A stretch of 64,000 bases of DNA from Ridgeia piscesae (taxonomy: Eukaryota; Annelida; Polychaeta; Sabellida; Siboglinidae): NCBI GenBank assembly GCA_025642075.2, contig JAODUO010000968.1, positions 1-64,000 of the forward strand, in the 5' to 3' direction. The translations under genes were made by a program, and so were the position numbers. A model generated the notes under the pieces. That model was given only the letters and a program-made list of their open reading frames with translations, did no database searches and was not told where the DNA came from. Of this stretch, positions 45,869-60,170 are shown one piece after another; the stretch's first letter is position 1; every line of letters begins with the position of its first letter.

Positions 45869-48800
45869 ATATAGTGCCGTTGTGCAAAAAGTTGCATCCT
45901 GTTCTAAATTATTTTAATCTTGTATTTTTATATGCTTAATACTCAAATTTCACCTACAAAAAATTACAGGAAAATATTTTATTTGGAAAAACCTAATACT
46001 GATATGGTGCAATATAACATACTTTCACCAATACCAGGATATTTTTATTATGTTATGTGTGTGCATAGATTGTCATCCAATGCTTTTTGTACAGTAAACA
46101 TAGTACATACTAACCATTATTAACTATGACTTCCAGTTTATATTCACCATTAAACTAATGATAAGCTAAGTGTAATTGTAAGACCAGTAATTAAACACCT
46201 TGTCTCTTTTGTAATGATTAATCTCACTTTAATTTATAATGCTGCCTTGGACACCGGCCAATGCCTGTACGTGTTAAAAAAACAAGATTGGTGCAGTTGG
46301 CTGCATGACACTGAAAGGGTTAATGAGCTACCTGGATAGGATATTTAATAATATTGGAACAACTGGATCATGAAAGTATGTTCATTGTTTAGGTGTAACT
46401 CACTCTTGTTATCCCAAGAGACATCAACAGTGTATTTTGCACACAAGGGTTTTCCAATCAACACGTAGAAAGGTTAGGTTTCCCTGCAGTATCTCTAGAG
46501 AGCTGTGTACACATAGTTATGTATATAGCTTTAGTCAGAGACCCATAGCTTTATGTAGGACGGGTAGAAATATGGTGGACAGGTAAAAAATGAAGGAGCA
46601 AAAAAATGTCTTCCAAAACCATAGATATTGTGTGAAAATGGTGTCACATGTGTGTTTGTTGTCCATTTCAGGTCATCAGACACATTTAAAAGTTTGTAAA
46701 CTGGCTTAACAGTTAACATCTGACACCAAAACATGTGTGACTGGCAATAATTTTATCCTGCATAAAGCCCTGCAGAGACATGTCCGCCCATCTTTTGGCA
46801 GGCAAAGTAAGTTTTGGACAGGTAAAATTTGAGTGAACGAAATTACAATATTCACTCTATGCACGGTTAGAATTAATTGTATACACATATGTCATCCTCT
46901 GTCGCTGACCAGGGGTCACTGCTGACTGATTGTGTCAGTGACAATCAACAGTACCCCTGGCTGATCGCTTTGTGAAACTCTGAATTTAACCTCAGCCTGT
47001 GAAAACGCTTATTAGATTGAATAAGATTAACCAGTGGATGGCGGCAGGTTAGGTGAATAAAGTGAGGTGATCGTAATAAAACTTGTTTCAGGCAATCGTA
47101 GCTCTCGTTACATGCAGTGTTTGGGATATAGAAGCAACCATTTGATACAAACATTAAGTTGTTCAACTGCTCATTCTATTGGGCGAATGGATTCCCAGAA
47201 GTTATCCGCTTTCAAATTGAGGCGGGTATGTGCTGTTCATATGGGTGACACAGTCACGACTGGCAAAGCCAATTTAATTACTAGTTTGCTTCCACACTTT
47301 GAGTAGGGGAACTGCCAGTACCGTGGCTAGTTTCCCTGGCAAACAACCCTGGCTAGCAACAATGACACATGTATCTAATTATCTACCAGGACATTTTGAA
47401 ATACATAAAGGCTTTTGTGTATGTATTACTAAATTATTTATTACAGAATTGTTTAAAAAAAATTGCAAAGCAGTTTCACACAAGTTCAGTTACTGTCGTT
47501 TATTATTTCCTATGTTTACATGGCATATATTACGCTATGGACCCTGAAATGATGTAACCTTCACTTTGCAGGTCTGTCAAAAGCGCAGAGGACTTTCTCA
47601 AACACACTGATGAAATTCAAGTTCGAATGCATTGGCAGTGAACGAACAGACGATGAAAAAGTTATCGGTAAATGTTTGACTTTCTGTTTATCAGTCCCTG
47701 ATATTTTGTTGCAATTTATGAATTATGATTTAAATCTATTTCAGCATTTAAAACACTTTGCTACTGTGAATGTGTGTGAGTTATAATCAGTAGTGATTTA
47801 TGCAAGTAATCTAGCAGTCATTCAAATTTGGAATGTCAACGACCAGGCCATTCACATGTCAGCACTGTGCATTTGCAGCTCATTTAAAATGCTGGACTTT
47901 GATATTTGTATAGCCTGGTTATGTTCTTAAATATTATAATTCAGTAAATACTTGTTCTAGGACTGGGACTAGTGACACATTAAAATTAAATGCTGCTGCA
48001 GTTTCTTTTCATTTTATTTAGATCAACAATGTCGTTACAATTAGAAATGTGATATGTATGCCCAGTTCACTGTTAATTATTTATGGCACATATGTTGCTG
48101 AGTTATGGATCGATAGAAATATGTGATACAGCAAGTTTGGTAGGCATTTCTCCAAGGTGAGGGTTCTGATATGATTTTGAATTTAAAAGCATTACTAATG
48201 CCATTGGAATGGTGTCATGCAGTATAATCAGTACCAATTATAATTGTAGTGTCATTTCTAAATGGGAATCAATTACAAATGCAGCAGTTTGCTTGTGTAA
48301 TCAATTAAACGCATACAGTCAGATAGAACCCTGCTCAAGATATGGCTGCCATGTTTCTATTTGTAACACAGCCATGTTATCACAATACGCCAGGGCTCCG
48401 CTTGCCATCTGGCAATGTTCAACACACATGTTCTAGTGTCTCACACCTCTAATCTCTCCTGTGTGTGTACATTTATAGCCTCACATTACCAGTGGCTGTG
48501 TGTTCTGTAAAGTAGTGCCAACCAGTGGTGAATACAGTGTTCATATAGAGCATAGAAATGCTTCAGTTGCACATTGTGTCAGTTAAAAATCACCTCCTTG
48601 AAAGCCAGGAATTTTTCCAATGGCATAGAAAAGCCTGGAATTCTTCCCAGTTTTTATAAATAAAATAGCAGACAACCATGATAATGTTCAGTTTTCTGCC
48701 TAAATTGACACGTGTGAAAACTGTGACAAACTTCTTAGCACCAGGGGGTGCCACTGTAGGAACACATTTTAAAAGACACAAAATAGGACTTTAATAGGTA

Positions 48801-51800
48801 GCGATTGTTTATAACTGCGGTCATTTTGTCTCCTTCGACAGGTGTCAGTTAGTTCAGGACTTCAGGTTTACATGTGATTAATTAAACTGAACATAATCCT
48901 GTGTGTTACTATAGTGTACAGAAATGTTAGTCGGGTTTCGCTAGGATATTTCAGAGGAAGTGGTTTGGAATCTTTTAGTTGCTGAAGTGTGAACACTAGA
49001 CTAGTACTGTGCAGATGATTACCAGTTCATTTATATTTCTTATCGATTGATTAATTCCAATGTTTTATGATTGGTGCTTATTTTGATTATAAAAATACCT
49101 ATTTTGGTCTTTTAAAATGTGTTTCGTTTATCCGCACACTTTGGTTCCTAAAGTTTTTGGACAGATATACGAAACATGGTTTAGTGATATTATACAATAC
49201 ATGGTATCAAGATGGTTCCCCACACAAAACACATGGGTCGCGAAACAACTAGATTATTGAAGACCAGATAAATATAAATAGCTTGAAATATCCACCTGTA
49301 TATCCGGTAGTTGTTTTCACGAAAATGGTGTCATAGATATTGTTCAAAACTGTTGTTACTCAGAAGCAACACTTTGCAGGAAGTTGTAAGGCATTACATA
49401 TGTAAACATCACAGGGTGTCCAGTAAGCTTTCTGCACATGGCTATTTTTATGTACTTTTGTATGGTTTTTGTCAAATATATCATCATGGTTATGTGGCAC
49501 GACTGCTGCCACCTTGCAATAAAACATTTAGAATGGTCACCTACATGGGGCTACAGGCTGATTACAGTATAACTGAACAAACCGATCCAAACACTGCTGA
49601 ACACTATAGAAAATAGTTATAATTACAGTTAGCTAAATACAGATCTGCATCAGCATTTTACATTGATATTTCCAGAGTTTGTAACTTTATATTATATACA
49701 CTGGTGTTCCTACTCACAGAAACTCATTCTCAACTAATTATTTCATTTCGTAAAATATTTTTACAGATGCTATTTTAAGTTTAGAAACAGCCATTTTAGT
49801 ATGATTTATCGTACTGTTCCAGCTGACTCGATGGAACAGTTTGGGAAACTGATTTCCACTATTGAAGATGCCAGGGACATTATGGTAAGTAGCTCGTTCA
49901 TGGTAAGTAGCTCGTTCACCACTAAAAGTTAAGTTTCCTGGTTACCATGGTACGTTTATCAGGATGTTTGTGTCGTTAACATTCCTGAAAGCAAAGTGGA
50001 GCAAGCATGGCCTAACCCCAGTGTCGTGAGATATAGCTAGTCCATTAGCTACCCCTGGCTTTAGGGAAGATTAAGTCTGACATAGGAATAAGTCTGAGAT
50101 AGACGTAAACAAACAAATTGTCTTTCTAGTAACATTAATATTTAAAAAGCTGTGGATGGAGTAGGTAGTGAGTATGGCATGTTTTCATGAACTGTCACGA
50201 TTTCCGTAAAATAACATCTTTAACAAAGGTGCCATATTTATAATAGGTTATTACAGAAACATTTCCCCTGATGCATCGTTTGTTACAACTGGATGAAAGA
50301 CTACTTCAGTTTATTCAGAATATTTTATAAATTTATAAACTCACAGCATTGTCTTATCCACAGTTAAACCAGGCGGATGAACAAATAATCCGGCCTCTGG
50401 AAACCTTCAGAAAGGAGCAAATCGGACAAGCAAAGGTGTGTATCTTCCATGAGTGTAATGGTTGGAATCAGGAATTTTTTAATAGATAATATATGAAAAT
50501 GTGCGCAGTGAAAAAATAGTTGGGCGGTGTAAATTTATGTAATGGTGATACTTGATGTTGTGACTGAACAGGGGAAAGCTGGTTGACTTAGAAATATGGC
50601 ATATTCTTTGTTAAAGGGTTTCTTTGTAAGTTTAAATACATTTGAGGTATCAAAACATGATAATTTTCCGTAAGACTTTCCCTGCATATCAATGCATACC
50701 AGGAGTGCTATCTGCGCAAAAAATGTTACACTTATTCTGTTAGTTATTCAACCTGTCGAATAAACCCTAAATCTAGTGAACAGAACATAATATTTGTGAC
50801 CATGCATTATATGGTTAGTATAGATGGAGCCCAAACTAGAAACTCCATATATGCAGAATAATTTTTCCAATATATTGTCAGGGTCATTAGTGATTAAAAA
50901 AACAGTTTTAAATAAATAAATATATTGAATTACATTAAATAATTAAGTCAACAGGATTAATTTAGAATTATGTACATTAAAATGAGCTAAATTTTTGTGA
51001 AGAATCCCTACAATTCACAGTTGCATGCTTACCTTTGAGAATCAGTTTGAAACAAGATGAACCTTCTAATTACTTGTTGTTCTCCCTCACTAAACACATA
51101 ATCACTAAACATGAGAACATCTTTCATGGAATTTGCTTAACTATTTTATCGAAATGATCACATTCAGCACATGTATGCATTGCTCTTCTGCAGAATGGCA
51201 AGAAGGTTTTTGACAAGCACACAGCAAAGTTCTGCCAATCGCTTGAGAAGTACCTGAATTTGAAAACGAAGGCAGGTGATGCCATACTGCAAGAGGTAGG
51301 TCTGCAGACGTGGAGATGAGAGACCTCCACGCATGTTGCCAGTCAGTTGTTTAATACAATACTGTTTACAGGGTTGCTGTCAAATTGTGCCTATGTGAAC
51401 TTTGAAGTGCACTGGCCATGGTTGCTGTCAAATGGTGCCCATATGAAGTGCACTAGTCATGGTTGCAGTCAAATGGCACCTATGTGAAGTGCACTAGCCA
51501 TGGTTGCTGGCAAATGGTGCCCATATGAAGTGCACTAGTCATGGTTGCAGTCAAATGGCACCTATGTGAAGTGCACTAGCCATGGTTACTCTCAAATGGC
51601 ACCTAGATGTGAAATGCACTGGTCATGGTTGCTGTCAAACGGTGCCTATGTGAAGTGCACTGGCCATGGTTGCTCTCAAATTGCACCTATGTGAAGTGCA
51701 CTGGCCATGGTTACTCTCAAATGGCACCTAGATGTGAAATGCACTGGTCATGGTTGCTGTCAAACGGTGCCTATGTGAAGTGCACTGGCCATGGTTGCTG

Positions 51801-54800
51801 TCAAATGGCACCTATGTGAAGTGCACTGGTCATGGTTGCTGTCAAATGGCACCTATGTGAAGTGCACTGGCCATGGTTGTTGTCAAATGGTGTCTATGTG
51901 AAGTGCACTGGCCATGGTTGCTGGCAAATGGCACCTATGTGAAGTGCACTGGCCATGGTTGTTGTCAAATGGCGTCTATGTGAAGTGCACTGGCCATGGT
52001 TGCTGTCAAATGGCACCTATGTGAAGTGCACTGGCCATGGTTGTTGTCAAATGGCGTCTATGTGAAGTGCACTGGCTATGGTTGCTGTTAAATGGTGTCT
52101 ATGTGTCTGTGCAGTGCACTGGACATGGTTGCTGTTACATGGTGCCTGTGAAATGCCCTTGCCAAGGTTGCTGTTAAATGGTGTCTGTGAAGTGCACTGG
52201 CCATGGTTGCTGTTAAATGGTGTCTATGTGTCTGTGAAGTGCACTGGCCATGCATCATCTAGGGCAGTAGCCAAAGAAAATGAAAGAAGACCGATTGTTT
52301 GTGCGGTATGTGTTGCAGTTTTTAGATTTATTTCACAGCTTTAGCTGATTTTAGCCTCATTCATAATTTTTTTAATGGAACGTGTCAATGGGTGAGTCAG
52401 TTGTTAATATTAAATATGAAAAAGTGTTTTATAATGTCCAAGCTAAAAAAATGGCCTACAATTATGGCTATAATACATTATATTGTAGTTTTATGTTTTC
52501 GTTCTACAGAATTTTTTTAATTTAAACTTACTGTATTATATGATGTCCAGAAGAGACAGGTAGAAGACTGACAGTTGTTATTGGTGATACTTCAACTGAC
52601 GACCAAGTAATACAAACTTAGTAGTAATACCCTCATTACATGACAATGATGGGTGTGCTTGCAGGCGGACGCTGCGGTAGAGATGGAGAGGATACAGTTC
52701 TGTCGAGCCTCCATGGAGTACGTCGTCCTACTACAGGAAGTACAGGAGAGGAAGAAATTTGAATTTGTTGAGACGGTAAGACTAACCACTCTGTTGGTCC
52801 GGTGTTTTTGCATCTTGTGTCGTTTCATATGAATCTTGTGAAAGAGCAATCCATGGAACTGCTTCACTAAGGCAAAGACCTCTTAACCCTGCGACCGGCC
52901 ATGGCCGATTAATCGACTCGCGACATAAAAACATTTTTAGTTTGTGTAATCAGTAACTGACCCTCGCATATTTAGTATCATCGGATAGCTGACAGATTTT
53001 TCAAGATGGATCATGATCAGATTGAATGACAGCTAGTTACACGCGAGCGGACAAATATGTGACAAAGATGATGCCCAAATTTGGGTGGTTTACTACACCT
53101 TCTGTGACAGATTTACGCATCCATTCATAAAGTCCCAACCTCCACATATATGGAGTAATAGAAAAACGTAAAACATTTACATGGGACTTTCCAGAAAACC
53201 GGCGTCCATCAGAACTGATGAATCAGTATGTCGCCATTTGCTTATGTCATGGTCACAATTATATGCATGCGAGATCTCCAACAAGCTTTCCCTTTGCCAA
53301 CAGTGCTGATGATGGTTAAATGTGTGAATTGCATTATGACTGTGACATGACATCTCCTAGAAGTTTTTGTCGTAAAGATAATCTTTTGACACCAGAATTT
53401 CTGTAAACTATGCAATGAAAAGCACTTCTTAAGGCAGCTGTTTTAGATCGCTTGATGGAGTTTGCTAAGCAACCATAATCATGATGAATAGTTCAGTTTC
53501 CAAGATTTATGTGACTACCATACTTTGCTACTTTTAAGAAATTTACTATTTCGTGTCTGGGTTTTATTAACACGCTAAATTTGGACATAAAGAACCAGAT
53601 TAACGACAGGCAGTCTAGCTAAGGATGCAGACTATAACATATTATTTTATATACAAATATCTTATTGGATGTTTTGCCTGGTCTCTTGCAGTTGTTGACG
53701 TTCCTGTACAGCTGGTTGACATTCTTCCATGTCGGTAAGATGCAACAGTTCACCATCATTAACAGTCTCTACATTTCTGATGAACACACCCATCTTCTTG
53801 TTTTAGGCAGTTTTATTGTCTATGTCCACACACTCGCCTGTATGACACTGGTAGAGCACACTGACACACTTGTCAACAATCATTTACAATTCAGTGCCGT
53901 TGAATCCTCATTCCGTCTGTCTTCCTTCAGTCAAGCTTCCTTCTTGTTGTCTCTGTCATCAAACAGAAACTAGATTTCAAAAAGATTAGACCTCTGTGTT
54001 GACTAGAGCATGGTTTAACAAAACCAGAGCGCATACTCCATAACCCAGTGAAATGAATAGTTGTTTTAGTAACTACGCTTTCACTATTTCATCTGTTGAA
54101 AAGGCTAATTAATCGTACTCTACGCGTAGACGAGGAATTGTTTAGCTGTTCATAAGCCAGTGATTTTCCTGACTGTCTAGTGGTTATTATTGCCCAGGGT
54201 GTAAAACTTATTTAGCTTTGTCAGCCATTGAAATTGTTGAACGTGTTTACATTTGGGCGTGGTAGTTTCAGATGTTGCTGTGTCTGTTCAGGTCACGATG
54301 TGTACAAAGACTTCAAGCCATACACAACGGAGCTTCAACAGTGCTTGCAAAAGGTAAAGGTTTCTTATTCTACCAGTCATTTTGTGTCCAATGTAAGACG
54401 GGCAAGTCTAATGTTTTTTCCACCGGTGATCAAGTGTGTTGCATAACCACTCTTGTTTAATGTAATTAGAAAATTCTTACTCGTGTGCTGTGGTTTGAAC
54501 AATTAAGAGTGGCTAGCCTGATATAGTACAGGTAGGTAAACAAATGAAGGCGAATCTATTTTTAAATTGTTTACTCACAAAACATATTAAAATACGTACA
54601 ATTTAACTTGATTTTATGATAACAATGATCACATGTCCCAATAGTCTTGCTAAGCAGATTGTGTGCAGTAATTACAGTGTTACTCAACTGAATTCTTCCC
54701 ATAGAAGGAGGGTTTGTGCTGTAACGTAATGAAGTGCATAGTGATACATAAGATGAAAAACATAAAACAAAAAACAAATTTAATTCCTTCTGACAGTTGT

Positions 54801-57800
54801 TTTATGTTTTGCTTTGAGCTACTCAAAGGTTTTAGTGATGATTTGTTTTGATTTCAGTGTCGTGGAAACTTTGACTCGACGAAACATGAGACGGAGACGC
54901 TTATGAAGAAAATGTTGGAGGTTAGGGGCACGGTAATTGGGCACGCTTCTACTGCATGCTTTTGCTAATTAATTACTTATCGTTGCCATCATGTGATATG
55001 TTTATTGCAATTGTAATTTTTTAGAATAAAATATTTATTTAAAAAAATGCCATAGCCGTACATGTTTGCAGCATTGTGCATAAACACAATTAAACATATT
55101 TATATGTAAGAATAATTTATGGTAATGTGTGATAAACATCAGCAGATTTAATTAAATTAATTGATTTATACAATAGAAGTAATATAACAGAAGGTTCAAA
55201 AAGTTAGAATAATAACATGTATACAATATAGACCCCATAGTAGGTAATGGGTTCAGTTTAAAGTGACTGGTGCTGACTGTTGTATATCAAATGCAGTTTG
55301 TATTATTTATTATTATAGTTACCTGTCTACTAGAAAAAACAATCATTACATACAGCACAATTAAGTGCATTGGTATATTATAGTTGCCTGTCTACTAGAA
55401 AAAAACATATCATTACATACAGCACAATTAAGTGCATTGGTTGAGAAATGTAGCAATGCAATGAACAGGTGGTAGTAAGTAAACGTATGCTTCCACTTCA
55501 ACCTCAAGTACAATTCACCAGTAATGTGATGCCTGCACTCTGGCACAGTACTATTGTTATAATTATGTGTGACTTGTTAAATAACTTATGTAATGTTAAT
55601 ATGCTGTATTTTATGTTGTCATAAGACGCTTGAAATAAATATGTTCTGACCGGTTTGAATATAAAAAGGTACGTATTATATATACTACCTGCAAAGATCA
55701 CTTTGGCTATTCTGATTATTTTGCTATTCTGTTGTGATTTCTAGTATTCTTTGTATGTTTATTTGTAAAGGTTTATTTGAATACTGAATGTGGCTGTACT
55801 TCCAGCAGTGTCTTGCTAAGCAGGCTTCATGTGGGTGTGGTTTGCCATTGCGCTTATTAACAGCAATGCGCTATGCATCGGAGACACAAGGTTTTGATTA
55901 ACATGTTTACTTATATGTGTTGAGTCAGCGTTTGCTAGAAATTAGCAGTTGGTTAAATATACTTTATAGAACAAAGAAACTGTAATTTGTTATGTTTGGT
56001 TAAGGAGATAAATGACGGAGATATTTCCACAAAGTCATCAGACACGATCAATCCATACGTCTTCTGTCATGTTTAACTCACAAGGTTGATGGTTCTGACT
56101 CATGACTGGTCCACAAACTCATCAGGAAACTGAAATGAGGTCCTCAATCGTGACTTCTACAATGTGTTCAATGACAACTGTTCCACTGTCCTTAGACATC
56201 ACTTCAGTGAGGTCCCCAGACATGACTTCCACAAAGTTCCCAGACATGACTTCAGTGAGGTCCCCAGACATGACTTCCACAAAGTCCCCAGACATGACTT
56301 CAGTGAGGTCCCCAGACATGACTTCAGTGAGGTCCCCAGACATGACTTCCACAAAGTCCCCAGACATGAATTCAGTGAGGTCCCCAGACATGAATTCAGT
56401 GAGGTCCCCAGACATGACTTCCACAAAGTCCCCAGACATGACTTCAGTGAGGTCCTCATGCATGACTTCCACAAAGTCCCCAGACATGACTTCTACAAAG
56501 TTCCCAGACATGACTTCAGTGAGGTTCCCAGACATGACTTCCACAAAGTTCCCAGACATGACTTCAGTGAGGTCCCCAGACATAACTTCAGTGAGGTCCC
56601 CAGACATGACTTCAGTGAGGTCCCCAGACATGACTTCCACAAGTCCCCAGACATGAATTCAGTGAGGTCCCCAGACATGAATTCAGTGAGGTCCCCAGAC
56701 ATGACTTCCACAAAGTCCCCAGACATGACTTCAGTGAGGTCCTCATGCATGACTTCCAAAAAGTTCCCAGACATGACTTCCACAAAGTTCCCAGACATGA
56801 CTTCAGTGAGGTCCCCAGACATGACTTCCACAAAGTTCCCAGACATGACTTCCACAAAGTCCCCAGACTTCACTTCAGTGAGGTCCCCAGACATGACTTC
56901 CAAAAAGTTCCCAGACATGACTTCCAAAAAGTCCCCAGACATGACTTCAGTGAGGTCCCCAGACATGCCTCCCCAAAATCCCCAGACATGACTTCAATGA
57001 GGTCCTCAGGCATGACATCCACAAAGTCCCTAGACATGACATCCACAAAGTCACCAGACATGACTTCCACAAAGTCCCCAGACATGACTTCAGTGAGGTC
57101 CTCAGACATGACTTCCACAAAATCCCCAGACATGACATCCACAAAGTCCCCAGACATGACTTCCACAAAGTCCCCAGACATGACTTCAGTGAGGTCCTCA
57201 GACATGACTTCCACAAAGTCCCCAGACATGACATCCACAAAGTCCCCAGACATGACTTCCACAAAGTCCCCAGACATGACTTCAGTGAGGTCCTCAGACA
57301 TGACTTCAGTGAGGTCCCCAGACATGACTTCCACAAAGTCCCCAGACATGACTTCCACAAAGTCCCCAGACATGACTTCCACAAAGTCCCCAGACATGAC
57401 TTCAGTGAGGTCTTCATGCATGACTTCCACAAAGTCCCCAGACATGACTTCAGTGAGGTCCCAAGACATGACTTCCACAGAGTCCCCAGACATGACTTCC
57501 ACAAAGTCCCCAGACATGACTTCAGTGAGGTCCTCAGACATGACATCCACAAAGTCCCCAGACATGACTTCCACAAAGTCCCCAGACATGACTTCAGTGA
57601 GGTCCCCAGACATGACTTCCACAAAGTCCCCAGACATGACTTCAGTGAGGTCCCCAGACATGACTTCCACAAAGTCCCCAGACATGAATTCAGTGAAGTC
57701 CCCATACATGAATTCAGTGAGGTCCCCAGACATGACTTCAGTGAGGTCCTCATGCATGACTTCCACAAAGTCCCCAGACATGACTTCCACAAAGTCCCCA

Positions 57801-59943
57801 GACATGACTTCAGTGAGGTCCTCATGCATGACTTCAGTGAGGTCCTCATGCATGACTTCCACAAAGTCCTTGGACATTACTTCAGTGAGGTCCCGAGACA
57901 TGACTTCCACAAAGTCCCCAGACATGATTTCAGTGAGGTCCCCAGACATGACTTCCACAATGTCCCCAGACATGACTTCAGTGAGGTCCCCAGACCTGAC
58001 TTCCACAAAGTCCCCAGACATGATTTCAGTGAGGTCCCCAGACATGACTTCCACAAAGTCCCCAGACATGACTTCAGTGAGGTCCTCAGACATGACTTTC
58101 AGTGAGGTCCCCAGACATGACTTCCACAAAGTCCCCAGACATGACTTCCACAAAGTCCCCAGACATGACTTCCACAAAGTCCCCAGACATGACTTCAGTG
58201 AGGTCTCAGCATGACTTCCACAAAGTCCCCAGACATGACTTCAGTGAGGTCCCAGACATGACTTCCACAAAGTCCCCAGACATGACTTCCACAAAGTCCC
58301 CAGACATGACTTCAGTGAGGTCCCCAGACATGACTTCCACAAAGTCCCCAGACATGACTTCCACAAAGTCCCCAGACATGACTTCAGTGAGGTCCCCAGA
58401 CATGACTTCCACAAAGTCCCCAGACATGATTCAGTGAGGTCCCCAGACATGACTTCCACAAAGTCCCCAGACATGACTTCAGTGAAGTCCCCAGACATGA
58501 CTTCCACAAAGTCCCCAGACATGACTTCAGTGAGGTCCCCAGACATGACTTCCACAAAGTCCCCAGACATGACTTCCACAAAGTCCCCAGACATGACTTC
58601 AGTGAGGTCCCACATGATTCAGTGAGGTCCCCAGACATGATCTTCAGTGAGGTCCCAGACATGACTTCCACAAAGTCCCCAGACATGATTTCAGTGAGGT
58701 CCCCAGACATGACTTCCACAATGTCCCCAGACATGACTTCAGTGAGGTCCCCAGACATGACTTCCACAAAGTCCCCAGACATGATTTCAGTGAGGTCCCC
58801 AGACCTGACTTCCACAAAGTCCCCAGACATGATTTCAGTGAGGTCCCCAGACATGACTTCCACAAAGTCCCCAGACATGAATTCAGTGAGGTCCTCAGAC
58901 ATGATTTCAGTGACGTTGTCAGAGACATGTGCTCTTGTTTACTTCACAGTTTATTTCATGTAAATTAACAGTCTATCCTTTCATGTTATGCCAACTATTG
59001 TAAAATTCAACTGGTCCCTCATTGGTCCTTTGATGATCCTTTCTCTTATTTCCCTGCAGAAAACCCAGCAACTCCCCCCAAGCTCCTGCACCCGGGAGGG
59101 CTACCTGTACGTCATGGAAAAGAGTGAGTGTATTTCAGAGTTCCCAGTTTCTCCCTTTACTCCCTCCCGGCTGACTGGGAAGAGTAGGGATACGTGTCGA
59201 CAGCCTTTCCATGTAACTGTCACTCTTGACACATCCTGAATTTTGTGTCTTCAACAAAGTTTTTCTATTAAATCACTGGTTAAATATTCTTAATTAAAGT
59301 TGCAACTGGTATGGTTTGTTGATACATCTAGATGAATAGAATTTAACAATTGCCGTTTGGTTCCATTTAAAGTAATGTGTAACTCTAAAGTTCGTTTTTG
59401 TTGTCATGGTATTATGGCCAAATGATAATGGGTTATAACATTATATGTCACAGTTATTATGTGCAATCTTGATAACAAACCTATTTATTCACCAGCCTGT
59501 CATTTTAAATCATTGCCATTCAGCCACTGGATAGTGGATACTACCTGGAATTTATTCAGTTAACTTGTTTATTCAAATTTCAAGATGTTCACTTTGAATG
59601 AATTTATAAAAACAATTAAAACTTCCTGATTTGCACATATGGCACAAGTCTCGTAAAAAATACACGTCATGGTTTCTGACTCAAAAATGTAATTGTTCCT
59701 GTTACAGAAGCACTTGTGACGGGTTGGAACAAATATTACTGTTCATACCAGAAGGAGAACAAGATCTTCACAATGATCCCGTACAACCAAGTGACAAGTA
59801 AAGGGGTCAGTGTCTTGTGTTTTATCTTATGGACAAGTAAGATGATGGCATGGTCTCACAGATGGTCCCTTTTCTTGTTTCCCTGTAGAAAGTTCCCCCA
59901 GTTGTGCTCCCAAGGAGGTGGGTGGGTGGGTGGGTGGGTGGGT

Positions 59944-60017
<74 letters not shown>

Positions 60018-60097
60018 CAGAGAGACAGAGACAGAGACAGAGACAGAGACAGAGACAGAGACAGAGACAGAGACAGAGACAGAGACAGAGACAGAGA

Positions 60098-60128
<31 letters not shown>

Positions 60129-60135
60129 GAGGAGC

Positions 60136-60170
<35 letters not shown>

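Noticed and set aside
56745..58214. 489-codon open frame of SPDMTSTK/SPDMTSVR octapeptides as a repetitive secreted or structural protein gene
   Set aside because: It lies wholly in a 24-bp array inside a GRAF intron, both strands are equally open, frames break at array indels, and no promoter, signal peptide or unique flanking coding sequence is visible.
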